64,000 nt of DNA from Plotosus lineatus. Taxonomy: Eukaryota > Chordata > Actinopteri > Siluriformes > Plotosidae. This document shows, piece after piece, positions 1 through 10,354 of the stretch; positions within the stretch are counted from its first letter, which is position 1, and each line of letters opens with the position of its first letter. The notes under the pieces were generated by a model. That model did not search any database. It had not been told where the DNA came from and worked only from the letters and a program-made list of their open reading frames with translations. A program made the position numbers and the translations under genes. The stretch is from positions 41,527,001-41,591,000 of the forward strand of contig CM045733.1 of assembly GCA_024760905.1 (NCBI GenBank). The letters run 5' to 3'.

Positions 1-107
1 TATTGTAAAATTCAAAGTTGTTATAGTTATTCAAAAAATACTTATGAAACCCAACATTTCAGGTTTATCTATGTGTGGTTCCACAAGGGTAAATAAAAAA
101 TAAGTTA
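1..107. other. AT-rich flank, nothing recognised
   Basis: Short AT-rich sequence before the first Tc1-like element. No coding or repeat signal was recognised. Confidence 0.4.
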
Positions 108-1659
108 CTGGTCCTTTTCAAAAAATTAGCATATTGTGATAAAGTTCATTATTTTATGTAATGTCCTGTTAAAAATTAAACTTTCATATATTTTAGATTC
201 ATTGCACACCAACTGAAATATTTCATGTCTTTTATTGTTTTAATACTGATGATTTTGGCCTACAGCTCATTAAAACCCAAAATTCCTATCTCAAAAAATT
301 AGCATATCATTAAAAGGTACTCTAAACGAGCTATTAACCTAATCATCTGAATCAACAAATTAACTCTAAACACCTGCAAAAGATTCCTGAGGCTTTTAAA
401 AACTCCCAGCCTGGTTCATTACTCAAAACCGCAATCATGGGTAAGACTGCCGACCTGACTGCTGTCCAGAAGGCCATCATTGACACCCTCAAGCAAGAGG
501 GTAAGAATCAAAGAAATCTCTGAGTGAATAGGCTGTTCCCAGAGTGCTGTATCAAGGCACTTCAGTGGGACGTCTGTGGGAAGGAAAAAGTGTGGCAGAA
601 AACGCTGCACAACCAGAAGAGGTGACCGGACCCTGAGGAAGATTGTGGAGGAAGGCCGATTCCAGACCTTGGGGGACCCGTGAAAGCAGTGGACTGGGCT
701 ACAGGTGACGCATTCCCCAGGTCAAGCCACTTTTAAACCAGAAACAGCGGCAGAAGCGCCTGACCTGGGCGACAGAGAAGCAGCACTGGACTGTTGCTCA
801 GTGGTCCAAAGTACTTTTTTCGGATGAAAGCAAATTTTGCATGTCATTCGGAAATCAAGGTGCCAGTCTGGAGGAAGACTGGGGAGAAGGAAATGCCAAA
901 ATGCCTGAAGTCCAGTGTCAAGTACCCACACTCAGTGATGGTCTGGGGTGCCATGTCAGCTGCTGGTGTTGATCCACTGTGTTTTATCAAGGGCAGGGTC
1001 AATGCAACTAGCTATCAGGAGATTTTGGAGCACTTCATGCTTCCATCTGCTGAAAAGCTTTATGGAGATGAAGATTTCATTTTTCAGCACGCCCTGGCAC
1101 CTGCTTACCGTGCCAAAACCACTGCTAAATGGTTTACTGACCATGGTATTACTGTGCTCAATTGGCCTGCCAACTCTCCTGACCTGAACCCCATAGAGAA
1201 TCTGTGGGATATTGTGAAGACAAAGTTGAGAGACACCAGACCCAACACTGTGGATGAGCTTAAGGCCACTATCAAAGCATCCTGGGCCTCCATAACACCT
1301 CAGCAGTGCCACAGGCTGATTGCCTCCATGCCGCACCGCATCGAAGCAGTCATTTCTGCAAAAGGATTCCCGACCAAGTATTGAGTGCATAACTGAACAT
1401 CATTATTTGAAGGCTGACTTTTTTTGTATTAATTAACTTTTTTTAATTGGTCGGATGAAATATGGTAATTTTTTGAGATAGGGATTATGGGTTTTCATGA
1501 GCTGTATGCCAAAATCATCAGTATTAAAACAATAAAAGACCTGAAATATTTCAGTTGGTATGCAATGAATCTAAAATATATGAAAGTTAAATTTTTATCA
1601 GTACATTACAGAAAATAATGAACTTTATCACAATATGCTAATTTTTTGAGAAGGACTAG
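108..1659 (+). mobile_element. Tc1-like DNA transposon, copy A
   Basis: The ends are inverted repeats beginning CTGGTCC/CTAGTCC and continuing with CAAAAAATTAGCATATTGTG, flanked by TA at 106-107 and 1660-1661 as expected for Tc1/mariner insertion. The long terminal repeats also share the stretch around the 'TTTTATTGTTTTAATACTGATG' motif at both ends. The element is about 1.55 kb, the usual size for fish Tc1 elements, and holds one broken transposase gene on the + strand. Two more copies of the same family lie at 6655-8182 and 59288-62007. Confidence 0.93.
437..1384 (+). pseudogene. Tc1-like transposase pseudogene (copy A)
   Basis: The reading begins with ATG at 437 (MGKTADLTAVQKAIIDTLKQ), the paired-like DNA-binding start of this family. 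It hits a stop after a small indel near 505-525 and is then disrupted several times. From about 870 to 1384 the frame is open again and carries the catalytic DDE/RNase H-like part: SVKYPHSVMVWGAMSAAG, then NWPANSPDLNPIENLWD with the catalytic Glu, ending GFPTKY. The second catalytic Asp is lost: the usual HDLAPAH reads HALAPAY (GCC at 1091). It would therefore be inactive even if the frame were intact. A cut-and-paste transposase by family; non-functional here. Confidence 0.92.
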
Positions 1660-1661
1660 TA

Positions 1662-1940
1662 TTTCTAAATATTTCAGTATTTACATAAATATTAATATTT
1701 ACTCTTCTTGTATATACAGTATGTTGAAATAGTAAAGATGTTATCTTTTGACTTATTGTTTCCCACAATTTGGAGCATAAAGATAAAATGTTGTATAAAG
1801 TAATTTTACAAAGATGAAATTTTAAGTCATTTGACACAAAGTGGTTCCAACACTGAAACTTCCCATATGGTGGTCTATTTTATTTGGTCACACACCTAGC
1901 TTTGCTTTGCTTAGAGCACAGAGTCCACCTGATTGTGTTG

Positions 1941-1973
<33 letters not shown>

Positions 1974-3499
1974 ACATACAGAGATACCTGGTAACGTTAA
2001 GTACGAGGAATTGCAGAAAATTGCCTTACTGGGATCTACCCATATGATACATAAAATACTCTCCATTATTTAATCCCGGGGGAAAAAAAATCATCATAAC
2101 CTTTTAAAAATATAATTGCTGCATGCGTGTGTGTTTTTTAAATAAAGAAATAAGTTGACAAACAAAGCCCAAAAGCTTTAAGCTAAATGTAGGCAAAGTA
2201 ACTGAAGCAAGGAACCATTTGTTGAGTTGATTTTTGAATAAATAACCCGAAATAATCACAAGAACCTTTTAGAAGTACTTTCCATTTCCCATTTTTTTTC
2301 CATTTTCTGCTTGACAATACACCGTAGATGGCCAGTCTTTTAGATGTACTGTACACATATGTATTTAAATGAATAACACTCAAACTGTGAACAACATGTA
2401 TTTTTAGGGGGGGAAATGGTGCTTTGTTCTGTGTGTGCTTTATATTGACTCCTCACAGAACAGTTACATGTTTAAGTCTGCATTCAACAGATATGAATGC
2501 ATGTGTGTTAACAGGTATTTTGGCATGTGAAAAGCCTTTTTTGACCCAACTCTTTGAGAAATATCTCAATACCAAGACATTGCTTTATCTGCCCAGGAAA
2601 AAAAAAATGCATACTGCATCTATGAAGGAAGTTACATCATGTTAAAGTCTGCCAGTATGGTTATCAGTCACAAGTTTTCCAATTATAGCTATCGTTTTCC
2701 AAAACAAATTAGTACGGTTTTTAACCAGGAAAACGATCCAAGTATCATTGGAAATCAATTTTAATGTTTTTTCTAATTAGTCAGTAGTCTTAAATCATCC
2801 TTTCAACTTTGATGTTTTGTTTCAAATACCTATGAATAAAAGACGACTGTACTTGTACTACTACTACTACTACTAATAATAATAATAATAATAATTATCT
2901 CTCTGTGTGTGTGTTGTGTGTGTGTGTGTGTGTGTGTGTGTTGATGTTCCTGTGTAGTACGCTCTAAAAATGTCAAATATGTGCCTCAGGCTCAATATTC
3001 AGCTATTCAGCAACATCCACATTCTATTACCTTCGGCACACACTGTTAATTAGACATTCGAAGAACAAAAATAAAACGTTATCCATATTAAGAATATTAC
3101 TACGCCTCAGACACAATTTGTACACATAGTGAACTACACAGGGTGTGCATGGCATTATTTCATTCAGAATCGTTTACATTTAAACAGTGGAAACCTCTGG
3201 GAATCGGCCACACAGCGTCAGTTTATCTTACCTCTGCGATCAAAACAGAACAAGTCCTCACTCATGAGCAAAATATACATAAAACACGTAATCCCGAAAA
3301 GAAAGCATAATGATGACGTTTTAAAGATGTTTGTAAAGATGATTTCGTTAAATAAGATGAAGATGTTGCAGTGACAAACCTGCAGCTTTTCTTCTCCAGT
3401 GTTTTCAGGAAGTTGGAGAAGTAGCTATTGTGCGCTTTATCGCCAACATCTGGACTGGAACAGAGTCGCAACGATATTAAGGGAAGTCATCTCATCTCA
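1662..3499. other. non-coding stretch with microsatellites
   Basis: No convincing gene. It contains an (AAT)n run at 1943-1970, a compound ACT/AAT tract at 2859-2895 followed by (TG)n to 2940, and at about 2165-2370 a segment resembling part of intron 1 of the prdm9-like gene (see findings). A segment at 3385-3478 resembles, in inverted orientation, the region upstream of that gene. Confidence 0.5.
2859..2940. repeat. compound microsatellite (ACT)n(AAT)n ... (TG)n
   Basis: Consecutive ACT units change to AAT units and are followed, after a short gap, by a GT/TG run. Confidence 0.9.
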
Positions 3500-3632
3500 T
3501 CTCATTCATTGATTTATTTTCCAAACCGCTTAATCCTAATTAGGGTGGCAGGGAGGCTGGCACCCACCTCAGCTGACTCTGGGTGAGGGCAGAGTACACC
3601 CTGGATAACTCGCCATCTCGTGAGACAGAAAA
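3500..3632 (-). repeat. SINE tail fragment
   Basis: The reverse strand carries the 'AGCTGGGATGGGCGCC...ACCCTAATTAGGATTAAGCGG' type tail found repeatedly in this window (also at 8853, 29594, 46776 and 54758). Only the 3' part of the element is present here. Confidence 0.6.
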
Positions 3633-3648
3633 CTGGCTTGTGCCCGTT

Positions 3649-5772
3649 CTTCTTCATCTTTCCCTTTTGGCTGTTCCCTTCACAGGTCGCCACAACAAAT
3701 GATCTGCCTCCACCTCACCCCATTCCCTAAATCTTCTGCTCTTACTCCAACTACCTTCATGTCCTCTTTCACCACATCCATAAATCTTCTCTTTGGTCTT
3801 CCTCTCGGCCTTCTGCCTGGTAGTTTCAATGTCAGCATCTTACTACCAATATATTCACTATCCCTCCTCTGTACATGTCCAAACCATCTCAATTGAGCCT
3901 CTCTGACTTTGTCTCAAAATCATCTTACATGTGCTGTCCCTCTGATGTACTCATTCCTGACCCTATCCATAATCGTTACTCCCAAAGAGAACCTCAACAT
4001 TTTCATCTCTGCTACCTCCAACTCTGACTCCTGCCTTTTCCCCAGGGCCACTGTTTCGAAACCATACAACATCGTTTGCCTCAACACCATCTTGTACACT
4101 TGTCCTTTCATTCTTGCCGATACCTTCCTATCACACATCACACCGGACACTTTTCTCCAACCATTCCAACCTGCCTGCACACGCTTCTTCACCTCTTTTC
4201 CACACTCTCCATTGCTCTGGATTGTTCAGCCTAAGTACTTAAAATCCTCCACTTTCTTTATCTCTGCACCCTGTAATCTCAACGTTCCTATTGAATCCTT
4301 GTCGTTCACACACATGTATTCTGTCTTATTGAGGCTAACCTTCCTTCCCCTCCTTTCCAGGGCATACCTCCACCTATCTAGATTTTCCTGCACTTGTTAT
4401 CTTCTCTCACTATAGCTCAAAATGTCATCTGCATAGTCCATGGGGAACCTTGTCTCAACTTGTCTGTCAGCCTGTCCATCACCATAGCAAACAAGAAGGT
4501 GCTCAGAGCTGACCCTTGAGCAGTCCCACCTCCACCTTGAACTCTTCACACCGACAACACACCTCATGATTGTCTTACATCTCTCATACATGTCCTGCAC
4601 CACTTTAACATACTTCTCTGCCACTCCAGACTTCCACATGCAATACCACAGTTCCTTTCTCAACACCCTGTTATATGCTTTCTCCAGATCCACAAAGGCA
4701 CAGTGCAGCTCCCTCTGATCTCCTCTGTACTTCTCTATTAACTTCCTCAAAGCAAACACTGCATCTGTGGTGCTCTTTCTTGGCATGAAACCAAACTGCT
4801 GTTCACAAATGCCCTTTGTCTAGCTTCCACTATTCTTTCCCATAACTTCATCGTATGGCTCATCAACTTTACCCCCCCCCCCGTAGTTGCCACAACTCTG
4901 CACGTCTCCCTTGTTCTTAAAAATGGGCACAAGCACACTTCTCCCCCAGTCCTCCGGCATCTGCTCACTCTCTAAGACCTTGTTGAATGTTCTTGTCAGA
5001 AAATCTACTGCTACCTCTCCTAGACATTTCCATACCTCCACCGGTATGTCATCCGGACTAACTGCCTTTCCACTCTTCATCCTCTTCAATGCCCTCCTCA
5101 CTTCACCCTTACTAATCTTTGCTACTTCCTGGTCCTCAACAGTCACCTCTTCTACTCTTTGTTCTCTCTCATTTTCCTCAGTCATTAGCTTTTCAAAGTT
5201 CTCTTTCCATCTTCCCAGCACACCTCTGTCATCAGTTAATACGTTTCCCTTTCTGTCCTTAATTACTATAACTTGTTGCACGTTCTTCCCATCCCTATTT
5301 CTCTGCTGTGCCAACCTGTAAAAATCATTTTCTCCCCCCTTACTGTCCAACCTAGCATACAACTCATCATACGCCCTCTGTTTGGCCTTTGACACCGCAA
5401 CCTTTGCCTTACGCTGTGTCTCCCTGTACTCCTGTTTACTCTCTTCTGTCCTCTCTATGTCCCATTTCTTCTTAGCTAACCTCTTCCTTTGTACACACTC
5501 CTGCACTTCCTCATTCCACCACCAAGTCTCCTTATCTACTTTCCTTCCAGAGGACACACCAAGTACTCTCCTACCTGTCTCCCTGGTCACATTAGCTGTA
5601 GTTGTCCAGTCATCTGGAAGCACTTCCTGACCACCCAAAACCTGTTTCAACTCCTCCTTGAAGACAACACGACCCTCTTCCTTTTTCAGCTTCCACCACT
5701 TTGTCTTCTGCTCTGCCTTTGCTTTTTCATCTTCTTCACCATCATCGTCATCCTGCACACCACCATCCTATG
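3649..5772 (-). mobile_element. RTE-clade LINE copy 1, 5'-truncated
   Basis: A LINE inserted in reverse orientation. Its 3' tail (GGCGACC...GAACAGCC...AAAGGG) is at the left. It is bounded by a 16-bp target-site duplication CTGGCTWGTGCCCGTT at 3633-3648 and 5773-5788 with one mismatch. The endonuclease half is missing, so it is a normal 5'-truncated insertion. The reverse transcriptase is recognisable in several frames: KMKSGKAVSPDDIPVEVWK, MPRKSTTDAVFALRKL, CAFVDLEKAYNRV and the C-terminal RWFGHVQRRDSEYIGSKM. Confidence 0.93.
3680..5758 (-). pseudogene. RTE reverse transcriptase, frameshifted (copy 1)
   Basis: This encodes the C-terminal half of an RTE-type endonuclease/reverse-transcriptase polyprotein, split over at least four frames: 5758-4820, 4786-4397, 4192-3920 and 3892-3680. 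The acidic linker, the fingers/palm motifs and the C-terminal 'FGHVQRR...GRRPRGRPKRRFMDVV' region are visible. The catalytic FADD motif is degraded (MDYADDILSYSE). It is not functional. By family it would copy its own RNA at a nicked chromosomal target. Confidence 0.9.
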
Positions 5773-5795
5773 CTGGCTAGTGCCCGTTTTATATA

Positions 5796-6581
5796 CAGTG
5801 ATACCTCAGCTCATGAACATAATTGGTTCCTAGAAAGTGTGTGTAAGGCAAAAAGTTCGTCTTCCAAACATTTATTTCCCATAAGAAACCATTAAAATGA
5901 GAATAATCCATTCCCAGGTCCCCATAAAACATAATTTTCTACTAAATAAGCCTTAAAACTACACAAAAATATACCTTATTTTATGTATAATAAATGTGGT
6001 ATTGTATTGTAATTAAAGAAATAAACTGTACTGTATAATAAAGTCGTTTTATTTACCTTTGTGATGGTAGTTGATGGCTTGATGGAATAGAGTGGGAGGA
6101 GGAGGGAGGGAGGGAGTTACTGTTTGGAAGGAGAGTTTGGAAACGCCTACTGTTTGGAAACACCCTTAGCCACACACGCACCCTTAATAGCTTCCTTGTT
6201 CTTAAGGATGGTAGCAATGGTAGACTTAGCGTACTGGTACTGGGACGCTAAGTCACACAAACGCACACCTCGTTCGTGTTTTTCAATGATCTCTGCCTGT
6301 GGTGGGGTCTTTTTCAGTCCCATAATAGCAAAAGTACACTCAATATGGTCCAAAATGTCTATCAAACACAAACCACGTCCGCACTCAAAGAAAGGGGGCG
6401 ACGAACTGGGCCGCCGTGAGCGTGCGTCAGCTTCTCGTGGCCGCCACCGTGGTGCCGTTCGACCGCGTGGTTTGGTTCATCCGCCGAAAACTAGTTCGTC
6501 AGCAGAGACTATATGCTTGCGAATTTAATGTTCTTGAGGCGAAAAGTTCGTGAGCTTAAGCGTTCGTCAGCAGAGGTTTTA

Positions 6582-6584
<3 letters not shown>
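5796..6584 (-). mobile_element. Tigger/pogo-like MITE, copy 1
   Basis: A 789-bp element with TIRs: the left end is CAGTGATACCTCAGCTCATG and the right end read in reverse is CAGTAAAACCTCTGCTGACG. It is flanked by TA at 5794-5795 and 6585-6586. The TIR sequence and TA target are typical of Tigger/pogo elements. It is too short for a full transposase and encodes only the start of one (6147-6323). Nearly identical copies are at 51036-51828 and 59463-60252. Confidence 0.9.
6147..6323 (-). CDS. DNA-binding-domain-only Tigger transposase ORF (MITE copy 1)
   Basis: A 58-residue ORF with start ATG at 6323, beginning [20 protein letters not shown] and continuing [20 protein letters not shown]. This matches the N-terminal helix-turn-helix (psq/CENP-B type) that pogo/Tigger transposases use to bind their TIRs. 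It ends at a stop shared with the two other copies, before the second HTH and the DDE domain. Whether it is expressed is unknown; a DNA-binding fragment without a catalytic domain could in principle act as a repressor. Confidence 0.55.
   Translation of the reverse strand: MGLKKTPPQAEIIEKHERGVRLCDLASQYQYAKSTIATILKNKEAIKGACVAKGVSKQ

Positions 6585-6654
<70 letters not shown>
6585..6654. repeat. (TA)n microsatellite
   Basis: An uninterrupted TA run between the Tigger-like MITE and Tc1 copy B. Confidence 0.95.
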
Positions 6655-6657
<3 letters not shown>

Positions 6658-8182
6658 GTCCTTCTCAAAAAATTGGCATATTGTGATAAAGTTCATTATT
6701 TTCTGTAATGTACTGATAAAAATGAAGCTTTCATATATTTTCGATTCATTGCACACCAACTGAAATATTTCAGGTCTTTTATTGTTTTAATACTGATGAT
6801 TTTGGCATACAGCTCATGAAAACCCAAAATACCTATCTCAAAAAATTACCATATTTCATCCGACCAATTAAAAAAAGCGTTTTTAATACAAAAAAGTCAA
6901 CCTTCAAATAATGATGTTCAATTATGCACTCAATACTTGGTCGGGAATCCTTTTGCAGAAATGACTGTTTCAATGCGGCGTGGCATGGAGGCAATCAGCC
7001 TGTGGCACTGCTAAGGTGTTATGGAGGCCCAGGATGCTTCGATAGCGGCCTTCAGCTCATCCACAGTGTTGGGTCTGGTGTCTCTCAACTTTCTCTTCAC
7101 AATATCCCACAGATTCTCTATGGGGTTCAGGTCAGGAGAGTTGGCAGGCCAATTGAGCACAGTAATACCATGGTCAGTAAACCATTTAGCAGTGGTTTTT
7201 GCACTGTGAGCATGTGCCAGGTCGTGCTGAAAAATGAAATCTTCATCTCCATAAAGCTTTTCAGCAGACGGAAGCATGAAGTGCTCCAAAATCCCATGAT
7301 AGCTAGCTGCATTGACCCTGCCCTTGATAAAACACAGTGGACCAACACCAGCAGCTGACATGGCACCCCAGATCATCACTGACTGTGGGTACTTGACACT
7401 GGACTTCAGGCATTTTGGCATTTCCTTCCCCAGTCTTCCTCCAGACTCTGGCACCTTGATTTCCGAAAGACATGCAAAATTTGCTTTCATCCGAAAAAAG
7501 TACTTTGGACCACTGAGCAACAGTCCAGTGCTGCTTCTCTGTAGCCCAGGTCAGGTGCTTCTGCCGCTGTTTCTGGCTCAAAAGTGCCTTGACCTGGGGA
7601 ATGCGGCACCTGTAGCCCAAACAGGTCCCCCAAAGTCTGGAATCGGCCCTTCTCCACAATCTTCCTCAGGGTCCGGTCACCTCTTCTGGTTGTGCAGCGT
7701 TTTGTGCCACACTTTTTCCTTTCCACAGACGTCCCACTGAGGTGCCTTGATACAGCACTCTGGGAACAGCCTATTCGCTCAGAGATTTCTTTCTGTATCT
7801 TACCCTCTTGCTAGAGGGTGTTAATGATGGCCTTCTGGACAGAAGTCAGGTCGGCAGTCTTACCCATGATTGCGGTTTTGAGTAATGAACCAGGCTGGGA
7901 GTTTTTAAAAGCCTCAGGAATCTTTTTCAGGTGTTTAGAGTTAATTGGTTGATTCAGATAATCGCTCGTTTCGATTACCTTTTCATGATATGCTAATTTT
8001 TTGAGAATTTTGGGTTTTCATGAGCTGTATGCCAAAATCATCAGTATTAAAACAATAAAAGACCTGAAATATTTCAGTTGGTGTGCAATGAATCTAAAAT
8101 ATATGAAAGTTTAATTTTTATCAGTACATTACAGAAAATAATGAACTTTATCAAAATATGCTAATTTTTTGAGAAGGACAAG
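6655..8182 (-). mobile_element. Tc1-like DNA transposon, copy B
   Basis: Same family as copy A, in reverse orientation. TIRs start ATAGTCC (left) and CTTGTCC (right, read in reverse) and are followed by TCAAAAAATTRGCATATT. It is flanked by TA at 6653-6654 and 8183-8184. It abuts the (TA)n run on the left and a (CA)n run on the right, as expected for an element that prefers TA targets. Confidence 0.92.
6930..7867 (-). pseudogene. Tc1-like transposase pseudogene (copy B)
   Basis: ATG at 7867 (MGKTADLTSVQKAIINTL) is followed by an in-frame TAG where the family has Lys/Gln, then by frameshifts. The segment 7520-7011 restores the catalytic core with HDLAHAH (second Asp kept) and NPIENLWD (Glu kept), but it stops again at SWASITP (a CAG to TAG change). 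It is a dead copy with a better preserved catalytic centre than copy A. Confidence 0.92.
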
Positions 8183-8193
8183 TATATACACAT

Positions 8194-8262
<69 letters not shown>
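8194..8262. repeat. (CA)n microsatellite
   Basis: A long CA run directly right of Tc1 copy B. Confidence 0.95.
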
Positions 8263-8265
<3 letters not shown>

Positions 8266-9950
8266 TATCCCCCCCACATGCTTCCCTGCATAAACCACCT
8301 CCAAGATCAAGATGTAGTGAGTTCGTTCTATGCTCATAACTCATTCTCATTCTGTCTTGTTCTACCATGTTGGAGTTAAAAACAGATCAGTAGTTTTTGC
8401 ATAAACCTGCTAATAAACAAGATCATTTAATAATATTTAATATAATGCTGGATCTAAATCTCGATACATTTTCATTCTAAAATGTATTGTCCCCCCCCCC
8501 CCCATACCCAATCAGATCAGTAGTTGTTGCATAATCCTGATAAAAGAGAGAGCCAGAGAGAAATCAGTTAAAAATACTTGTTAAAAAGCATCTTATAGGT
8601 TCTTACCAGGTTCATAACCCATTCTCCCACCTTGTTTGGTGAAAATTGGTTAAATAATATTGACATAACCTGCGAACAGGAAAAAAAGAAGAAATATTTT
8701 ATGCCCAGTTTACTCACATTCATAGAAAGCTGTAAAATAACTTGTTTTACCTGCTTAATTTGCTTACAAATGAAAATGTTTACATATAAGGTTGAAAATA
8801 TAAATAAGGTTGAAAAATTAATAGGTCAACCATGACACAGTGGTAAAAATTGAACATTCATTTGTTTCTTGAACCGCTTAATCCTAATTAGGGTCACAGG
8901 GAGGCTGATGTCTATCTCAGCCGACTCTGCATGAGGGCAGAGTCCATCCTTGACAGGGCAGAAACACCTGACAGCTACGCAGCCTACTCTTCACAAAAGT
9001 CAGCAATGGTTCGTTAACATGTCTCTCACCATAGACAATGGCCTTACAGGGCATACCTTGTTTAATTATTTAGCAGCAATTCAGAAACTGTTTCCAACCA
9101 AGTAGTTAGCTGCATTTTGGCAGCTGGTCAGGCCAAGTTGTCTCTTATAGCAGAGTTCATAAGAAGATTGTTAATTAGAGTAATTACTAATAAAATATAT
9201 ACCCTATAGTATTCCTTTATAGCCTACATACCATATATCTTGCTGATAAATCTTAGGTAAAACTGTTTCCCATTCCAAAGAGATTACTGACGCTTTAGAC
9301 CACAGAGACATGTGGCAGATATGCAAACAGTAATGTTTCTAATGGCCACCATGGCCAATTAGGAACAATTTCCAGCAATGGCAAAAGTTTACTGTCAGTC
9401 ATCTGTCTTTTTATTTCTCAGCAACTATGAGGCCTAGAGATATCATATATGGCTCATTTTCTATTCTCTTGCTCCTAAAACTATTTATATCTTTGAATAT
9501 ATTAATATCTAATACCTAACATCTCTAAGTTTACACTATTTTGTGCTTGTAAGGGTAAACATATAGGAGATTTGATCCAAACACGAATTTCTTTTAAGTG
9601 TGGAAAGTTCAAGGTCACAGATACCTAATGTTGCTTGCATGCTGCCTTACCAACCTGCACATCACAACCAAGTTTGAGGCAGGTGCAGCCCTGACAGGGA
9701 TGCACAAATAGACAGACTGATCACTATAGGGCATCCACATTGTGTGGATCTCTAATAAACTTTGCACTACTTATTGTCCAATCTATTGATACCCCTAACA
9801 ATTCTGAGGAAATAAATGTAATTGAAGTATCTCTGTCATTTCTACAGTATTTTACAAAGTTGATCAGAGTATCTAGGAACATTTAATTAGTAACTCATCA
9901 CTTCCTGTTTCCCCTTAAGGTATAAATATGATAAAGAGGCTGTTTATTTT
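8263..9950. other. intergenic stretch with one SINE remnant
   Basis: No gene recognised. It contains a poly-C run at 8491-8504 and a reverse-strand chimeric SINE remnant at 8853-9058. Confidence 0.5.
8853..9058 (-). repeat. chimeric SINE remnant
   Basis: The reverse strand has the body of the RTE-linked SINE (the 'CATTGCTGACTTT...AGTAGGCTGC' segment) joined to the tail ending CCTAATTAGGATTAAGCGG. The tRNA-like head is absent. The same joint recurs at 24599, 29594 and 54758. Confidence 0.65.
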
Positions 9951-10354
9951 ATCCACTCTTCAACATGGGAAACACAAAGGAACACACCATTCAAGTAAGG
10001 CAGATGTGTGTCGACCTTCACAAGTCAGCCACTGGCTCCAAGAAAATAGCCCCTCGCAATTTTCCCCACACCAACACCACTGCTACAATCTCTCCACTGG
10101 CTTCCTGTAGCTGCTTGCATTCGATTTAAAAGACTAATGCTTGCCTACAAAAATGGACCTGCACCTTCCTACCTCAAAGCACTTATCACACCTCGCACTG
10201 CACCGCGTTCTCTCAGATCCTCTAGCACTATGAGACTCCCTCTACCAAGGGACAAGGGAAAATGCATTGAAACTCCTCTCTGTTCTGTCTCCAAGGTGGT
10301 GGAATGAACTTCCTCTGAACATCCAGACAGCTGAGTAACTGGATATCTTCAAAC

